This document shows positions 25,411-33,430 of a DNA stretch of 64,000 bases, one piece after another. The position numbers and the translations under genes were made by a program. The stretch is from Prevotella sp. Its GTDB lineage: Bacteria > Bacteroidota > Bacteroidia > Bacteroidales > Bacteroidaceae. Position 1 is the first letter of the stretch. Every line of letters begins with the position of its first letter. The notes under the pieces are model-generated. The model saw nothing but the letters and a program-made list of their open reading frames with translations, was not told where the DNA came from and searched no databases. Location: the NCBI GenBank assembly GCA_017458225.1, contig JAFTFX010000001.1, positions 1 through 64,000 of the forward strand, read 5' to 3'.

Positions 25411-26853
25411 ATGTTTCTAATGATTCTTCAACTTTGCATAGTGTTGCTGGCCCTCTATGTGGGCTCGCGCTATGGCAGTCTGGCACTGGGTGCCATCTCT
25501 GGTATTGGTCTTGCCCTGCTTGTCTTCGGCTTTGGGCTGAAGCCGGGCAATCCTCCTACCGACGTCATCTATATTATTATTGCAGCCGTGACCTGTGCTG
25601 GCATCTTGCAGGCATCGGGCGGCATGGACTGGCTCATCCAGATAGCCGAGCGACTGCTGCGCAAGCATCCCGACCGCATCACATTCCTGGCTCCCCTGTG
25701 CACCTTCTTTCTGACGGTGCTGGTAGGCACGGGCCACGTGGTCTATACGCTCATGCCTATCATCGTAGATATCGCCATCAAGAAAGGTATTCGTCCTGAG
25801 CGCCCCTGCGGTGTGGCCTCTATCGCCTCGCAGGTGGGCATCACCTGTTCGCCCATTGCGGCTGCCGTGGTGGCCTTCGTCACCATATCGAATGCCAACG
25901 GCTTTGATGTCACCATCCCCGGCGTGCTCATGATCAGTATTCCTGCCTGTCTGTGCGGACTGATGGCTGCCGCAGCCTGTTCCTATCATCGTGGATTGGA
26001 TCTCGACAAAGACCCGGAGTTTCAGAAGAAGTTGCAGGATCCCGTTCAGCGTCAGTACATCTACGGCGATTCGGCCACTACGCTCGACAAGGAAATCCCT
26101 GCCTCGGCCAAGCGTGCCGTCTATGTGTTCCTGGCTGCCCTCTGCGTCATTGTAATGTTTGCCGCCTTCCCCGATCTGCTGCCTGAATATAAGACCGTAA
26201 AGGCCACGAGTGGCGCTGAAGACCTGACGCTGATCAGCGGCGTGACTATCACGGCGAAGGAGCTGGCCAAGGCTGGTGTGGTGGTGAGTGGCTTCACCGA
26301 GCATGGCATGGTAGACCTGAAGATGAACATCGTCATCCAGATTGTGATGATCTCGGCAGCCGCCCTGATGATCATTTTCTGCAAGGCCCAGCCCAAGAAA
26401 GCCGTAGCCGGACCAGTGTGGCAGAGCGGCATGGTGGCCGTCGTGGCCATCTATGGTATAGCCTGGCTGGCCGATACCTATTTCTCGAATTATATGGACC
26501 AGATGCAGCTGATGCTCGTAGATGTGGTCAGGGAGTATCCGTGGAGCATTGCCCTGGTGTTCTTCCTCGTCTCGGTGCTCATCAACTCACAGGGTGCTGT
26601 CGTCGTGGCCATGCTTCCACTGGCCTATTCGTTGGGCATCTCGGGCGTGGTGCTCTTAGGCGTGCTGCCCTCTGTCTACGGTTATTTCTTCATTCCCAAT
26701 TATCCCAGCGACATTGCCACGGTGAACTTCGACCGAACGGGAACAACCGTCATTGGCAAGTATCTGCTGAACCACTCGTTCATGATGCCAGGCTTGGTCT
26801 GTGTCACGGTGTCAACCATCGTGGCCTACCTGCTCACCATGATTTTCTATTAA
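25411..26853 (+). CDS. dcuB: anaerobic C4-dicarboxylate transporter (DcuA/DcuB family)
   Basis: A 480-residue inner-membrane transporter with about 10-12 hydrophobic helices. Family signatures are GLKPGNPPTDVIYIIIAAVTCAGILQASGG, VGTGHVVYTLMPIIVDIAIKKGIRPERP and ASIASQVGITCSPIAAAVV. Members exchange succinate, fumarate, malate or aspartate; in a succinate-producing Prevotella it would export succinate. It is about 40 residues longer than the usual DcuB because of a soluble loop around residues 260-305 (EDLTLISGVTITAKELAKAG). The choice of dcuB over dcuA is not settled by sequence alone. Confidence 0.85.
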   Translation: MFLMILQLCIVLLALYVGSRYGSLALGAISGIGLALLVFGFGLKPGNPPTDVIYIIIAAVTCAGILQASGGMDWLIQIAERLLRKHPDRITFLAPLCTFFLTVLVGTGHVVYTLMPIIVDIAIKKGIRPERPCGVASIASQVGITCSPIAAAVVAFVTISNANGFDVTIPGVLMISIPACLCGLMAAAACSYHRGLDLDKDPEFQKKLQDPVQRQYIYGDSATTLDKEIPASAKRAVYVFLAALCVIVMFAAFPDLLPEYKTVKATSGAEDLTLISGVTITAKELAKAGVVVSGFTEHGMVDLKMNIVIQIVMISAAALMIIFCKAQPKKAVAGPVWQSGMVAVVAIYGIAWLADTYFSNYMDQMQLMLVDVVREYPWSIALVFFLVSVLINSQGAVVVAMLPLAYSLGISGVVLLGVLPSVYGYFFIPNYPSDIATVNFDRTGTTVIGKYLLNHSFMMPGLVCVTVSTIVAYLLTMIFY

Positions 26854-26883
26854 ATCATTTTTCTGTTGTCGCGACTCCCTACA

Positions 26884-27088
26884 ATGAAAAATATTCTGTT
26901 ATCGGCCATTTTGGTTACGGTGTGCTACACTTTATTAAAAAGTTAAGAGTTATCACGTCTACTTCAACCCTTATGGCTACAGCAGTTTCCGCTTCGACGT
27001 AACCGACCAGCTCGTGGAGGGCGACAACATCCTGCTGGCACCGCAGACCATCACCATCAAAACCTCAAAAAAAGTGAGGCGTAAATAA
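26884..27088 (+). pseudogene. remnant of a GH2 glycosidase gene with internal deletions
   Basis: ATG 26884 opens a signal-peptide-like start (MKNILLSAILVTVCYTLLKS) that stops at once. From 26945 another frame reads YHVYFNPYGYSSFRFDVTDQ, a GH2 N-terminal jelly-roll segment, and then jumps to APQTITIKTSKK, typical of the C-terminal end of DUF4982-bearing GH2 proteins, before TAA 27088. At least two deletions are implied, since full-length relatives exceed 800 residues. Confidence 0.6.
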
Positions 27089-27110
27089 AAGCGGTGGCGG
27101 CCTGTCCTCA
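27087..27110 (-). repeat. direct repeat flanking the MazF module, left copy
   Basis: 24 nt identical to 27812-27835; the core is GCGGTGGCGGCC. It is one arm of the cassette-A 3' hairpin, here lacking the partner arm. The MazF-type toxin-antitoxin genes lie between the two copies. Confidence 0.7.
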
Positions 27111-27129
27111 TAGACACAGCCTTAAAAAG

Positions 27130-27456
27130 TTATTCGCAAAACATTTGTTTTAGTATGTTTTGGAGCAAAGCCTGTTCGTCGGGAGCCAGCCTGGCAATTC
27201 TGTTTTTCAGTCTGGTCTTATCAACTGTACGAATTTGATCCGTAGCGATTTCACCATCTCTCCCGTCAACTTGGCAGGCCACGCGATAGGGATAGCCGTG
27301 GATGGCCGACGTAATAGGAATGATGATGACCGTGGATAGATGCTGGTTAAGCTCATTGGGACTTACAACTACACACGGTCGTATCTTTTGCATTTCTGCT
27401 CCAATAGTAGGATTCAGATTAACCCAGTAAACATCAAACTGCTTTACCATTACCAT
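27130..27456 (-). CDS. MazF/PemK-type toxin endoribonuclease
   Basis: A 108-residue PemK/MazF-family toxin. Conserved segments are FDVYWVNLNPTIGAEMQKIRPCVVVS at the N-terminus, VIIIPITSAIHGYPYRV, and DQIRTVDKTRLKNRIARL toward the end, matching the substrate-binding and catalytic surface. Such toxins cleave mRNA at short motifs. ATG 27456 overlaps the antitoxin stop by 7 nt; ATG 27450 is an alternative. Gene order, antitoxin then toxin, is the usual one. Confidence 0.88.
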   Translation of the reverse strand: MVMVKQFDVYWVNLNPTIGAEMQKIRPCVVVSPNELNQHLSTVIIIPITSAIHGYPYRVACQVDGRDGEIATDQIRTVDKTRLKNRIARLAPDEQALLQNILKQMFCE

Positions 27457-27689
27457 TCCTCCACTTTGTCATCTTCAAAAATGTCTTCAGCAATTAGCTG
27501 GTCTTGCCCATTAATATGTGCTTGCTTTGCAGCAGCTGCCCAACCTTGGCGGACCAAATTACTGGACTTTGCCTTCTTGGTCAAAACAAGAGACCTGACA
27601 AAGGTAAGCATCTTCTCCATAGCAACCTCGCTATCGAGGAGTGGATTCATTTCGCGGAAGAGTTCCGCACGCAACTGTACTGTCGTCAT
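27450..27689 (-). CDS. antitoxin of the MazF-type pair
   Basis: A 79-residue protein from ATG 27689 (MTTVQLRAELFREMNPLL), a type found next to MazF homologues in Bacteroidetes. The N-terminal helix region would bind DNA or dimerise, and the acidic end (IAEDIFEDDKVEEW) would neutralise the toxin. The open frame extends to 27719 but ATG 27689 sits better behind the promoter at 27717-27724. Assignment as antitoxin rests on size, order and overlap. Confidence 0.75.
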   Translation of the reverse strand: MTTVQLRAELFREMNPLLDSEVAMEKMLTFVRSLVLTKKAKSSNLVRQGWAAAAKQAHINGQDQLIAEDIFEDDKVEEW

Positions 27690-27716
27690 AATCCTAATAC
27701 ATTTTATTCTTGGGCG

Positions 27717-27724
27717 CAAAGATA
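27717..27724 (-). promoter_or_regulatory. -7 box for the toxin-antitoxin operon
   Basis: The minus strand reads TATCTTTG, 28 nt before the antitoxin ATG. Confidence 0.6.
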
Positions 27725-27811
27725 CAATAAATTAACGAATAAAACAAGACATAAGAGGAGAAAACTATTATCTACAGACGCAAAGACCATATAGACCATG
27801 TGGCATTCAGC

Positions 27812-27965
27812 AAAAGCGGTGGCGGCCTGTCCTCACGGAGGGGCCGCCACCTTACAACTATATTAATTTTACTTTTCGGCCAGCATTCCCGTCCTCACGG
27901 ACACCGCCAGACCGCTAACAAACTGATTAGGCACGCAAGGTGCCAAAAATGAGTTTCAAAAAACT
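27812..27965 (-). other. cassette A conserved 3' element with strong hairpin
   Basis: Starting just after the small-peptide stop codon, the minus strand matches 52610-52776 at most positions. It contains a GGCAC/GTGCC hairpin (27930-27944), a GTCC/GGAC region, and a near-perfect hairpin GGTGGCGGCC...GGCCGCCACC (27818-27851) followed on the minus strand by CGCTTTTG. The last is probably the transcription terminator of the cassette. Confidence 0.7.
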
Positions 27966-27987
27966 ACATTTAATATATCCTTGGAGT

Positions 27988-28164
27988 TTAATCCTCGTCG
28001 CTCCAAAAACCGCCGCGACTGTTCCAACCGCCATCTTTGGTTTCATCGCTTGCATTTTCAACATCAACTGTAAGGTCATAAGTGCCCGGACTACCAGCAA
28101 GCAACTGGAATTGCATATTCAGGTGCATCTCTATGGTGTTGGGGTTCATATATATCTTTTTCAT
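27988..28164 (-). CDS. cassette A small peptide ending FWSDED
   Basis: A 58-residue peptide (MKKIYMNPNTIEMHLNMQFQ then LLAGS) with a Gly/Asp-rich second half ending SRGGFWSDED. It is the counterpart of the cassette-B peptide at 52426-52605: both start MKK-Y-NP, have a hydrophobic middle and end SR(R)GG...FW-DED. It has no convincing signal peptide. It lies 18 nt after the large secreted protein gene, so the two are co-transcribed. Short MKK-Y-NP proteins recur in Prevotella and Bacteroides; the function is unknown. A precursor peptide with a leader-like N-terminus is one possibility. Confidence 0.75.
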   Translation of the reverse strand: MKKIYMNPNTIEMHLNMQFQLLAGSPGTYDLTVDVENASDETKDGGWNSRGGFWSDED

Positions 28165-28182
28165 TGCTTTGTCCTCCTTTGC

Positions 28183-30552
28183 TTATTTTATGATTACTTT
28201 CTTACCATTTAAAATATACAGGCCCTTAGTGGGGGCTGCGACGGACTGTCCCTGTAAATTATAGAAACGAACGTTCTTTTTATCAACATTCACGCTACCA
28301 ATGCCCGTTGCCTCACCATCAAGGCTGTAGAGGGCCAAACGTGCACCAGGAGTCGACGTTGTCAGGTATGCACGGAACGGATTCATCGTGCCGCTGCTGG
28401 CAGTTACAAGATTGCCCGAAGAAGCAAAACCGTAAATAGTGCTGCTGATGGTGCTTGATGCAATGGAGCCGTTAAGTGTTACACCTCCCTCGGTCTGTGC
28501 GGTCACGTCGCCAGCGGCAACGAACTCTGTACAAGCAGGGATCGTGATTGTTCCAGTTGCGGCAGGAACGAACAGATAGGGCTTCAAGGCATCGGTGAAC
28601 TCTACTTCCTCGAACACTACATTGTCGGTCGTAGTTGTGCTCTTCAGCTGATAGAACTTACCCAGCGTGGCAGCGGTCTCTGCATTGATTGCGAAGGGCA
28701 GACAGATGGTGCTTACAACGTCTTTAGTAAAAGAACGGTCGTAGGTTGCAGCTGTTGCTGTGAAGGCGTTAGCAGCGGCATAGTCGTTTGCATCAGTAAG
28801 GGCATAGAGTGCAACGACACCGGTATTCGTGCGCAAGTTGGCAACATCTGCTGTTGTCTCAAAGAAAGAATTTGAGGGTAACTGAATAAACTCGCAGTTA
28901 GTTTTCGATGAGGGTATCATGAAATTAAGCTGAGTTGCTGTAACGCCATAGCCAACATGTCCAATCTTCACACTCTTTACTCCATCAAGTGCTGCTACAG
29001 CTGTAGCTATGGCCTCGATGTTGCCAGTCCAAAGAACTTTCGACGACAAGTCGACGACACCATTTGCATCTTTGACAACATCAGCGACTGTTGCTATGTG
29101 GTTTACTGGAGTATAAATATTATAGTCTCCAAGTCCTTGGTCTGTTCCGTTGCCATATCTGTCACGTGACGGATTAACGTTGTAGGGAGAAGTTAGAGCA
29201 TAACTAAAACTTCCCGATGCAGCTGAAGATTTGAAAGTTCTATATGCAACTACCTGGTTATCCACAGGAATAGCTACTGACCAATAGCCATTACTATTTC
29301 CAGCATAGTACGACAAGCCATAGTCCTTTTTAATAATAAGTTTATCGAATCCACTATTATTAACAAAGTTGATGCTGTTGATATAGCCGTATGCTGCCAT
29401 CCCACTTTCTGCGGTAAGCGAGATCGTCCCATCTGCAAAATCCATCTCTGATGTCATCTTGTATTCATAACTTGTTATTGAAACAGGATCCGAATCATCG
29501 CAGTTTTCCGCAACCGCCTTAACATAATATGTTCCTGCAGGACAAGTAAAGTCTGTACCGTCAATGTCACTCCAGCTTGACTGGTCAGTTGAATACTTGT
29601 ATGATATTGTCACATCGCCATCAATGTTGCTTACGTCTGTAGCCAAAGCAAACTTTTTATAGTAAGAACCACTAGATTCTACCATTGAAGAGAATGTAGC
29701 AGAAGGTGTATTTAGCTTGGGTGCTATAACCTCAAATTCGAATGAAACAACTTCCGACTCGGCACCGCCATCAATATATGAATAAGCATAAATAGTTCCT
29801 GAAGATGTCGGATTCAACACTTCTGTATATGTTGCGCCGTTGGACTTTACATCAGTGGCAGACGTATATGAGTACTTTGTGACAACAGTTCCTGTTCCAT
29901 TGCCTCTAATTGTTCCTGGAGTGATTGTTAATGCGGTGTACCCAACACCTGCGGCTGACGTTATACTTGGTTCTAAGATCGTGGGATTAGCCGTTGTAAT
30001 AGTCATTGAAGTAAGTGTAATTGCTCGGGAACCATAAAAGTCTACTGTTACTACTTCGTCGGCATCAGCAACAACAGTATATTCTGTTCCGCTTGTTAAT
30101 GCTCCTTCGGCAACCACATTCGTAACTACACTTTCAACCAGATATGTAGCATTGGCAGATTTGAACACAACACCATTTGTGGCGCTAAAATTAATCGTGA
30201 ACTTATCACCATTTTTCATGTTGCACAACGAAAAGTATTCATCTCGGTTACCACTTGCTTCTGTATACGAAAATCCTGAATATGGGCGTTCCGTCCAGCT
30301 ATGTTTTGTACTTACAGCCAATCGTTTGAAATAGGTCACAAAGTTGTTTGCGTCGCTCAAAACATACTTCATCGTGACAGTACTAACAGAAGGGTTTGAA
30401 AAGCTCTCCCCAAGTGTTAGGGCATAGTTGGTCTTGTCACTTCCACTTTTGAATGTGTAGGTTTCCGTGACGTCTGCCCACGCATTTGCCCACGTGCACA
30501 GCCCTGCGGCCACGAGGAGCACTCTCATAGATTTGAGTAGTTTCTTTTTCAT
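28183..30552 (-). CDS. cassette A large secreted repeat protein
   Basis: A 789-residue secreted protein. Its signal peptide (MKKKLLKSMRVLLVAAGLC) is almost identical to that of the cassette-B protein, while the bodies are diverged. Internal segments resemble chitobiase/hexosaminidase C-terminal or FN3-like beta domains (TKYSYTSATDVKSNGATYTE, ISYKYSTDQSSWSDIDG). The C-terminus RFYNLQGQSVAAPTKGLYIL then NGKKVIIK resembles the end of type IX secretion sorting domains common in Prevotella surface proteins. No catalytic motif is visible. Surface or extracellular location is likely; ligand unknown. Confidence 0.7.
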   Translation of the reverse strand: MKKKLLKSMRVLLVAAGLCTWANAWADVTETYTFKSGSDKTNYALTLGESFSNPSVSTVTMKYVLSDANNFVTYFKRLAVSTKHSWTERPYSGFSYTEASGNRDEYFSLCNMKNGDKFTINFSATNGVVFKSANATYLVESVVTNVVAEGALTSGTEYTVVADADEVVTVDFYGSRAITLTSMTITTANPTILEPSITSAAGVGYTALTITPGTIRGNGTGTVVTKYSYTSATDVKSNGATYTEVLNPTSSGTIYAYSYIDGGAESEVVSFEFEVIAPKLNTPSATFSSMVESSGSYYKKFALATDVSNIDGDVTISYKYSTDQSSWSDIDGTDFTCPAGTYYVKAVAENCDDSDPVSITSYEYKMTSEMDFADGTISLTAESGMAAYGYINSINFVNNSGFDKLIIKKDYGLSYYAGNSNGYWSVAIPVDNQVVAYRTFKSSAASGSFSYALTSPYNVNPSRDRYGNGTDQGLGDYNIYTPVNHIATVADVVKDANGVVDLSSKVLWTGNIEAIATAVAALDGVKSVKIGHVGYGVTATQLNFMIPSSKTNCEFIQLPSNSFFETTADVANLRTNTGVVALYALTDANDYAAANAFTATAATYDRSFTKDVVSTICLPFAINAETAATLGKFYQLKSTTTTDNVVFEEVEFTDALKPYLFVPAATGTITIPACTEFVAAGDVTAQTEGGVTLNGSIASSTISSTIYGFASSGNLVTASSGTMNPFRAYLTTSTPGARLALYSLDGEATGIGSVNVDKKNVRFYNLQGQSVAAPTKGLYILNGKKVIIK

Positions 30553-30599
30553 TGTTTTTAATTGTTAGTTTAATAGAATTAATAATTTGTATATCCCCT

Positions 30600-30858
30600 C
30601 TGCCTTGGCGGAAACTGGCACAAAAGTGTATATACACAGAAAATGCGCAGACCTGCCATATTTCCTGCCAGGCCTACCACAGCCACAAACTCATTATGGA
30701 AAAGTCTACGCATAATGCGCACACTCCAATATGAGTTTGGTCTTGCTCGTTAAATCCCTTGCGAGGTGGTAGTTCGGCAGGAAAATTGAGCAACAAAAAT
30801 GTCGTGCTCCTTACGACGTTTGGCCTTTATGGGCGCATCGCATGCATAGAAACACGGT
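30600..30858 (-). ncRNA. structured leader RNA of cassette A
   Basis: On the minus strand a long interrupted hairpin forms: TTTCCTGCC (30776-30784) with GGCAGGAAA (30661-30669), then CTACCAC with GTGGTAG (30766-30772 and 30674-30680), then a CAAACTCAT/ATGAGTTTG helix and a GGAGT...GCGCA tip. In cassette B the outer and third helices have different sequence but still pair, which is covariation. A downstream GTCTGCGC (30645-30652) can instead pair with the tip strand GCGTAGAC. It could be a cis leader or a free RNA. Confidence 0.7.
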
Positions 30859-30859
30859 G

Positions 30860-30867
30860 CAAAGGTA
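30860..30867 (-). promoter_or_regulatory. cassette A promoter -7 box
   Basis: The minus strand reads TACCTTTGCACCG, identical to the cassette-B promoter. Similarity to B continues about 290 bp further upstream. Confidence 0.65.
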
Positions 30868-31065
30868 AGAAGATTTTTTCAATCCTCCATCATTTTGAAT
30901 AAGAAAAAATATGCAGATTCTTACAAATTCATATTAAATTCGTATCGTTTGGCACAAAAACGTATGGATTCTTGTAAAAGAGTATTAATCGCAGTACGAA
31001 ATGGGTGCTTTTGCGGTACAACAGCATAGGGATTCTGGTGCAAAGTGTGTTGCTTTTCAACTTTT

Positions 31066-31153
31066 GCTTACAAGCAAAAGGCCATTCGCTTACAAGCAAA
31101 AGGCCATTCGGTTGTAAGCAAACGAGCATTCGCTTACAAGCAAAACCCGTTGA
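31066..31153 (-). repeat. four 22-bp repeats upstream of cassette A
   Basis: Units start at 31066, 31088, 31110 and 31132. The first two are identical over 22 nt and begin GCTTACAAGC, a dyad (GCTT-AC-AAGC); the other two are diverged. The mirror array for cassette B is at 48923-49010. The array lies between the divergent cassette promoter and mntP and may be an operator. Confidence 0.8.
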
Positions 31154-31177
31154 ATGTGTTTTTTGTGCTCCTTTTGC

Positions 31178-31207
31178 TTGGCGTTAAGCATATTTTTTGT
31201 ACTTTTG
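31178..31207 (+). promoter_or_regulatory. mntP promoter
   Basis: TTG (31178-31180) and TACTTTTG (31200-31207) are 19 nt apart; the ATG is at 31234. Confidence 0.6.
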
Positions 31208-31233
31208 CAGCCCAACAGAGGGGCAACAGCACG

Positions 31234-31812
31234 ATGATGGGCATTGTAGACATATTGTTTCTTTCGGTGGCACTGGCCATGGATTGCTTCACGGTGTCCA
31301 TAGTGAGCGGCGTTGTTTTGCGCCGCAGGGTGTGGGCGGTGATGCTGCAGACGGCCGTGCTCTTCGGGCTGTTTCAGGCCGTGATGCCGCTCCTGGGGTG
31401 GCTGGTCACCAGCGGTTTTCAGCAGTACATAGAGGACTACGACCACTGGATAGCCTTTGCCTTGCTGGCGTGGCTGGGCGTAGGCATGATTCGCGAGTCA
31501 AGAAAGCCTGAGGAGGCACCGCACAGCTTTAATCCGCTCAGTCTGCGCACGCAGCTGCTGCAGGCGGTGGCCACCAGTATCGACGCGCTGGCGGTGGGCA
31601 TCTCGATGGCGATGACGGGCTATACCAAGGCAGGACAACTGCTGCTGCCCCTCGTGGTCATAGGCTTGGGCTCTTTCTTCTTCAGCCTCTGGGGCTTCCT
31701 GCTGGGCATCCGCTTCGGTGCCAGTATTCGCCGGCGCTTGCGTCCCGAACTGTTTGGCGGCATCATTCTGCTTGCCATAGGCTTCAAAATTCTGTTTTCC
31801 CACCTATTTTAA
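31234..31812 (+). CDS. mntP: manganese efflux pump MntP
   Basis: A 192-residue inner-membrane protein with six hydrophobic helices that exports Mn2+. The two family repeats are visible: FLSVALAMDCFTVSI near the N-terminus and AVATSIDALAVGISMAM in the second half, each with the conserved Asp in a helix. ATG 31234 (or 31237) follows the promoter; the frame extends upstream only through the repeat array. No manganese riboswitch is recognised in the short leader. Confidence 0.88.
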   Translation: MMGIVDILFLSVALAMDCFTVSIVSGVVLRRRVWAVMLQTAVLFGLFQAVMPLLGWLVTSGFQQYIEDYDHWIAFALLAWLGVGMIRESRKPEEAPHSFNPLSLRTQLLQAVATSIDALAVGISMAMTGYTKAGQLLLPLVVIGLGSFFFSLWGFLLGIRFGASIRRRLRPELFGGIILLAIGFKILFSHLF

Positions 31813-31842
31813 TTATTAGAGAAAAAATATTGCAGAAAAAAC

Positions 31843-31873
31843 TTTGCTGATTGACTGAAATGTTGTACCTTTG
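31843..31873 (+). promoter_or_regulatory. infC operon promoter
   Basis: TTTG (31843-31846) and TACCTTTG (31866-31873) are 19 nt apart, 24 nt before the infC ATG. Confidence 0.7.
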
Positions 31874-31897
31874 CAGCCGATTTTCGAAAATTAGTTA

Positions 31898-32608
31898 ATG
31901 AAACCCGACAAAAAACAGAATCAGTATCGTATCAACGAACAGATACGAGTGCGCGAGGTCCGCATTGTAGGTGAGAGCGGATCATCGGTAATTCCTACAA
32001 GAGAAGCATTGGACATGGCTCGTCAGCAGGGTGTAGACCTTGTTGAGATTTCACCGAATGCCAATCCGCCTGTTTGTCGACTCATCGACTATTCGAAATT
32101 TCTCTACCAGCAGAAAAAGCGTGCTAAGGAAATGAAAGCCAAGCAGGTGAAGGTGGAGGTGAAGGAAATTCGTTTCGGGCCACAGACCGACGAACACGAC
32201 TATCAGTTCAAGCTGAAGCATGCCAAGGAGTTCCTGGAAGAGGGCAACAAAGTGCGTGCGTACGTGTTCTTCCGTGGCAGAAGTATTCTCTTCAAAGAGC
32301 AGGGCGAGGTGCTGCTGTTGCGTTTCGCCAACGATCTGGAAGAGTGCGGCAAGGTGGAGTCGATGCCTTCGCTCGAAGGAAAGAAGATGTTCCTCTACCT
32401 GGCACCGAAGAAAGCCGGTGTTGCCAAGAAGAGCCAGCAGGCCCGCGACCGTGAGGCCAACGAGGCTGAAATGAAGGAGAACGCCAAACTGCAGAAGCAG
32501 GAGGCTGTTGCCGACATAGATGTCGAGATGCCGGCAAATGGCGGACTCTTCGCCAATGCCAAGATCAGTGCCGATGCACTGAAGAAGCTGACGGAAGAGG
32601 CTGAATGA
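31898..32608 (+). CDS. infC: translation initiation factor IF-3
   Basis: IF-3 binds the 30S subunit and keeps it free for initiation. The N-domain [19 protein letters not shown] and the linker [20 protein letters not shown] are present, followed by the C-domain with [20 protein letters not shown] and [10 protein letters not shown]. At 236 residues it is longer than the 180-residue standard because of a Lys/Glu-rich C-terminal extension after [13 protein letters not shown], usual in Bacteroidetes. It heads the infC-rpmI-rplT operon. Confidence 0.95.
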   Translation: MKPDKKQNQYRINEQIRVREVRIVGESGSSVIPTREALDMARQQGVDLVEISPNANPPVCRLIDYSKFLYQQKKRAKEMKAKQVKVEVKEIRFGPQTDEHDYQFKLKHAKEFLEEGNKVRAYVFFRGRSILFKEQGEVLLLRFANDLEECGKVESMPSLEGKKMFLYLAPKKAGVAKKSQQARDREANEAEMKENAKLQKQEAVADIDVEMPANGGLFANAKISADALKKLTEEAE

Positions 32609-32682
32609 GAAAAAAAGGTGCGCTGCGCCCGGTATATGCGTTGCCACCGCTTTATTAATAACAAATTAAACAAAACAAAACA

Positions 32683-32880
32683 ATGCCAAAAGTAAAGACA
32701 AACTCCGGTGCAAAGAAAAGATTTGCTTTCACTGGTACAGGTAAGGTTAAGAGACATCACGCTTACCACAGCCACATTCTGACCAAGAAGACCAAGAAGC
32801 AGAAGCGCAACTTGGTAGGCTACACCATCGTTGACAACACCAACATGAAGCAGGTTCGCGACCTGTTGTGTCTCCGTTAA
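32683..32880 (+). CDS. rpmI: 50S ribosomal protein L35
   Basis: A 65-residue basic ribosomal protein with the family start MPKVKTNSGAKKRF and the HAYHSHILTKKTKKQKRNL core. It lies between infC and rplT, the standard arrangement. Confidence 0.96.
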   Translation: MPKVKTNSGAKKRFAFTGTGKVKRHHAYHSHILTKKTKKQKRNLVGYTIVDNTNMKQVRDLLCLR

Positions 32881-32919
32881 TTAACCCTATTGTCTAACAT
32901 TTAAAGAAGTAAGAAAACT

Positions 32920-33270
32920 ATGCCAAGATCAGTAAATCACGTTGCATCACGCGCAAAACGTAAGAGAATTCTGAAGCTCACTCGCGGCTACTTTGGTGCC
33001 CGCAAGAATGTATGGACAGTAGCCAAGAACACATGGGAGAAGGGTCTGACCTACGCCTATCGTGACCGCCGCAACAAGAAGCGCAACTTCCGCGCACTGT
33101 GGATTCAGCGTATCAATGCTGCCGCTCGTCTGGAGGGCATGAGCTACTCGAAGCTGATGGGTGCTCTGGCAAAGGCCGGCATCGAGATCAACCGCAAGGT
33201 GCTCGCTGACCTCGCCCTGAACAACCCCGAGGCTTTCAAGGCCATCGTTGCAAAGGTTGCGGGCAAGTGA
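32920..33270 (+). CDS. rplT: 50S ribosomal protein L20
   Basis: A 116-residue assembly-initiating 23S rRNA-binding protein ([54 protein letters not shown]). L20 represses its own operon in several bacteria. A perfect 22-nt palindrome and a terminator follow the stop codon. Confidence 0.97.
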   Translation: MPRSVNHVASRAKRKRILKLTRGYFGARKNVWTVAKNTWEKGLTYAYRDRRNKKRNFRALWIQRINAAARLEGMSYSKLMGALAKAGIEINRKVLADLALNNPEAFKAIVAKVAGK

Positions 33271-33273
33271 GCG

Positions 33274-33295
33274 AAGTGCGAATGCATTCGCACTT
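33274..33295. repeat. 22-nt perfect palindrome after rplT
   Basis: AAGTGCGAATG followed by its exact complement CATTCGCACTT, starting 3 nt after the rplT stop. A small GAGCC-gta-GGCTC hairpin follows at 33314-33326. Confidence 0.6.
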
Positions 33296-33356
33296 CCGAG
33301 CGTAAGCAACTTCGAGCCGTAGGCTCAAGGTGAAGTAAACAACAAAAGAGCATAAA

Positions 33357-33393
33357 AAGGCTGCGCATCGTAATTGATTGCGCAGCCTTTTTT
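33357..33393 (+). terminator. intrinsic terminator of the infC operon
   Basis: AAAGGCTGCGCA pairs with TGCGCAGCCTTT, followed by a T run. It is A-rich on the left, so it can also serve the convergent minus-strand gene. Confidence 0.88.
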
Positions 33394-33430
33394 GTCTCTA
33401 TTCGTAAATTATTTATCCACTCTTCATTTC

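Noticed and set aside
31066-31153. CRISPR array
   Set aside because: Repeats are contiguous 22-bp units with no unique spacers and no cas genes in the window.
31045-31233. N-terminal extension of mntP through the 22-bp repeats
   Set aside because: It would place the coding start upstream of the promoter and translate the repeat array into low-complexity peptide; the ATG at 31234 gives a normal-length MntP.
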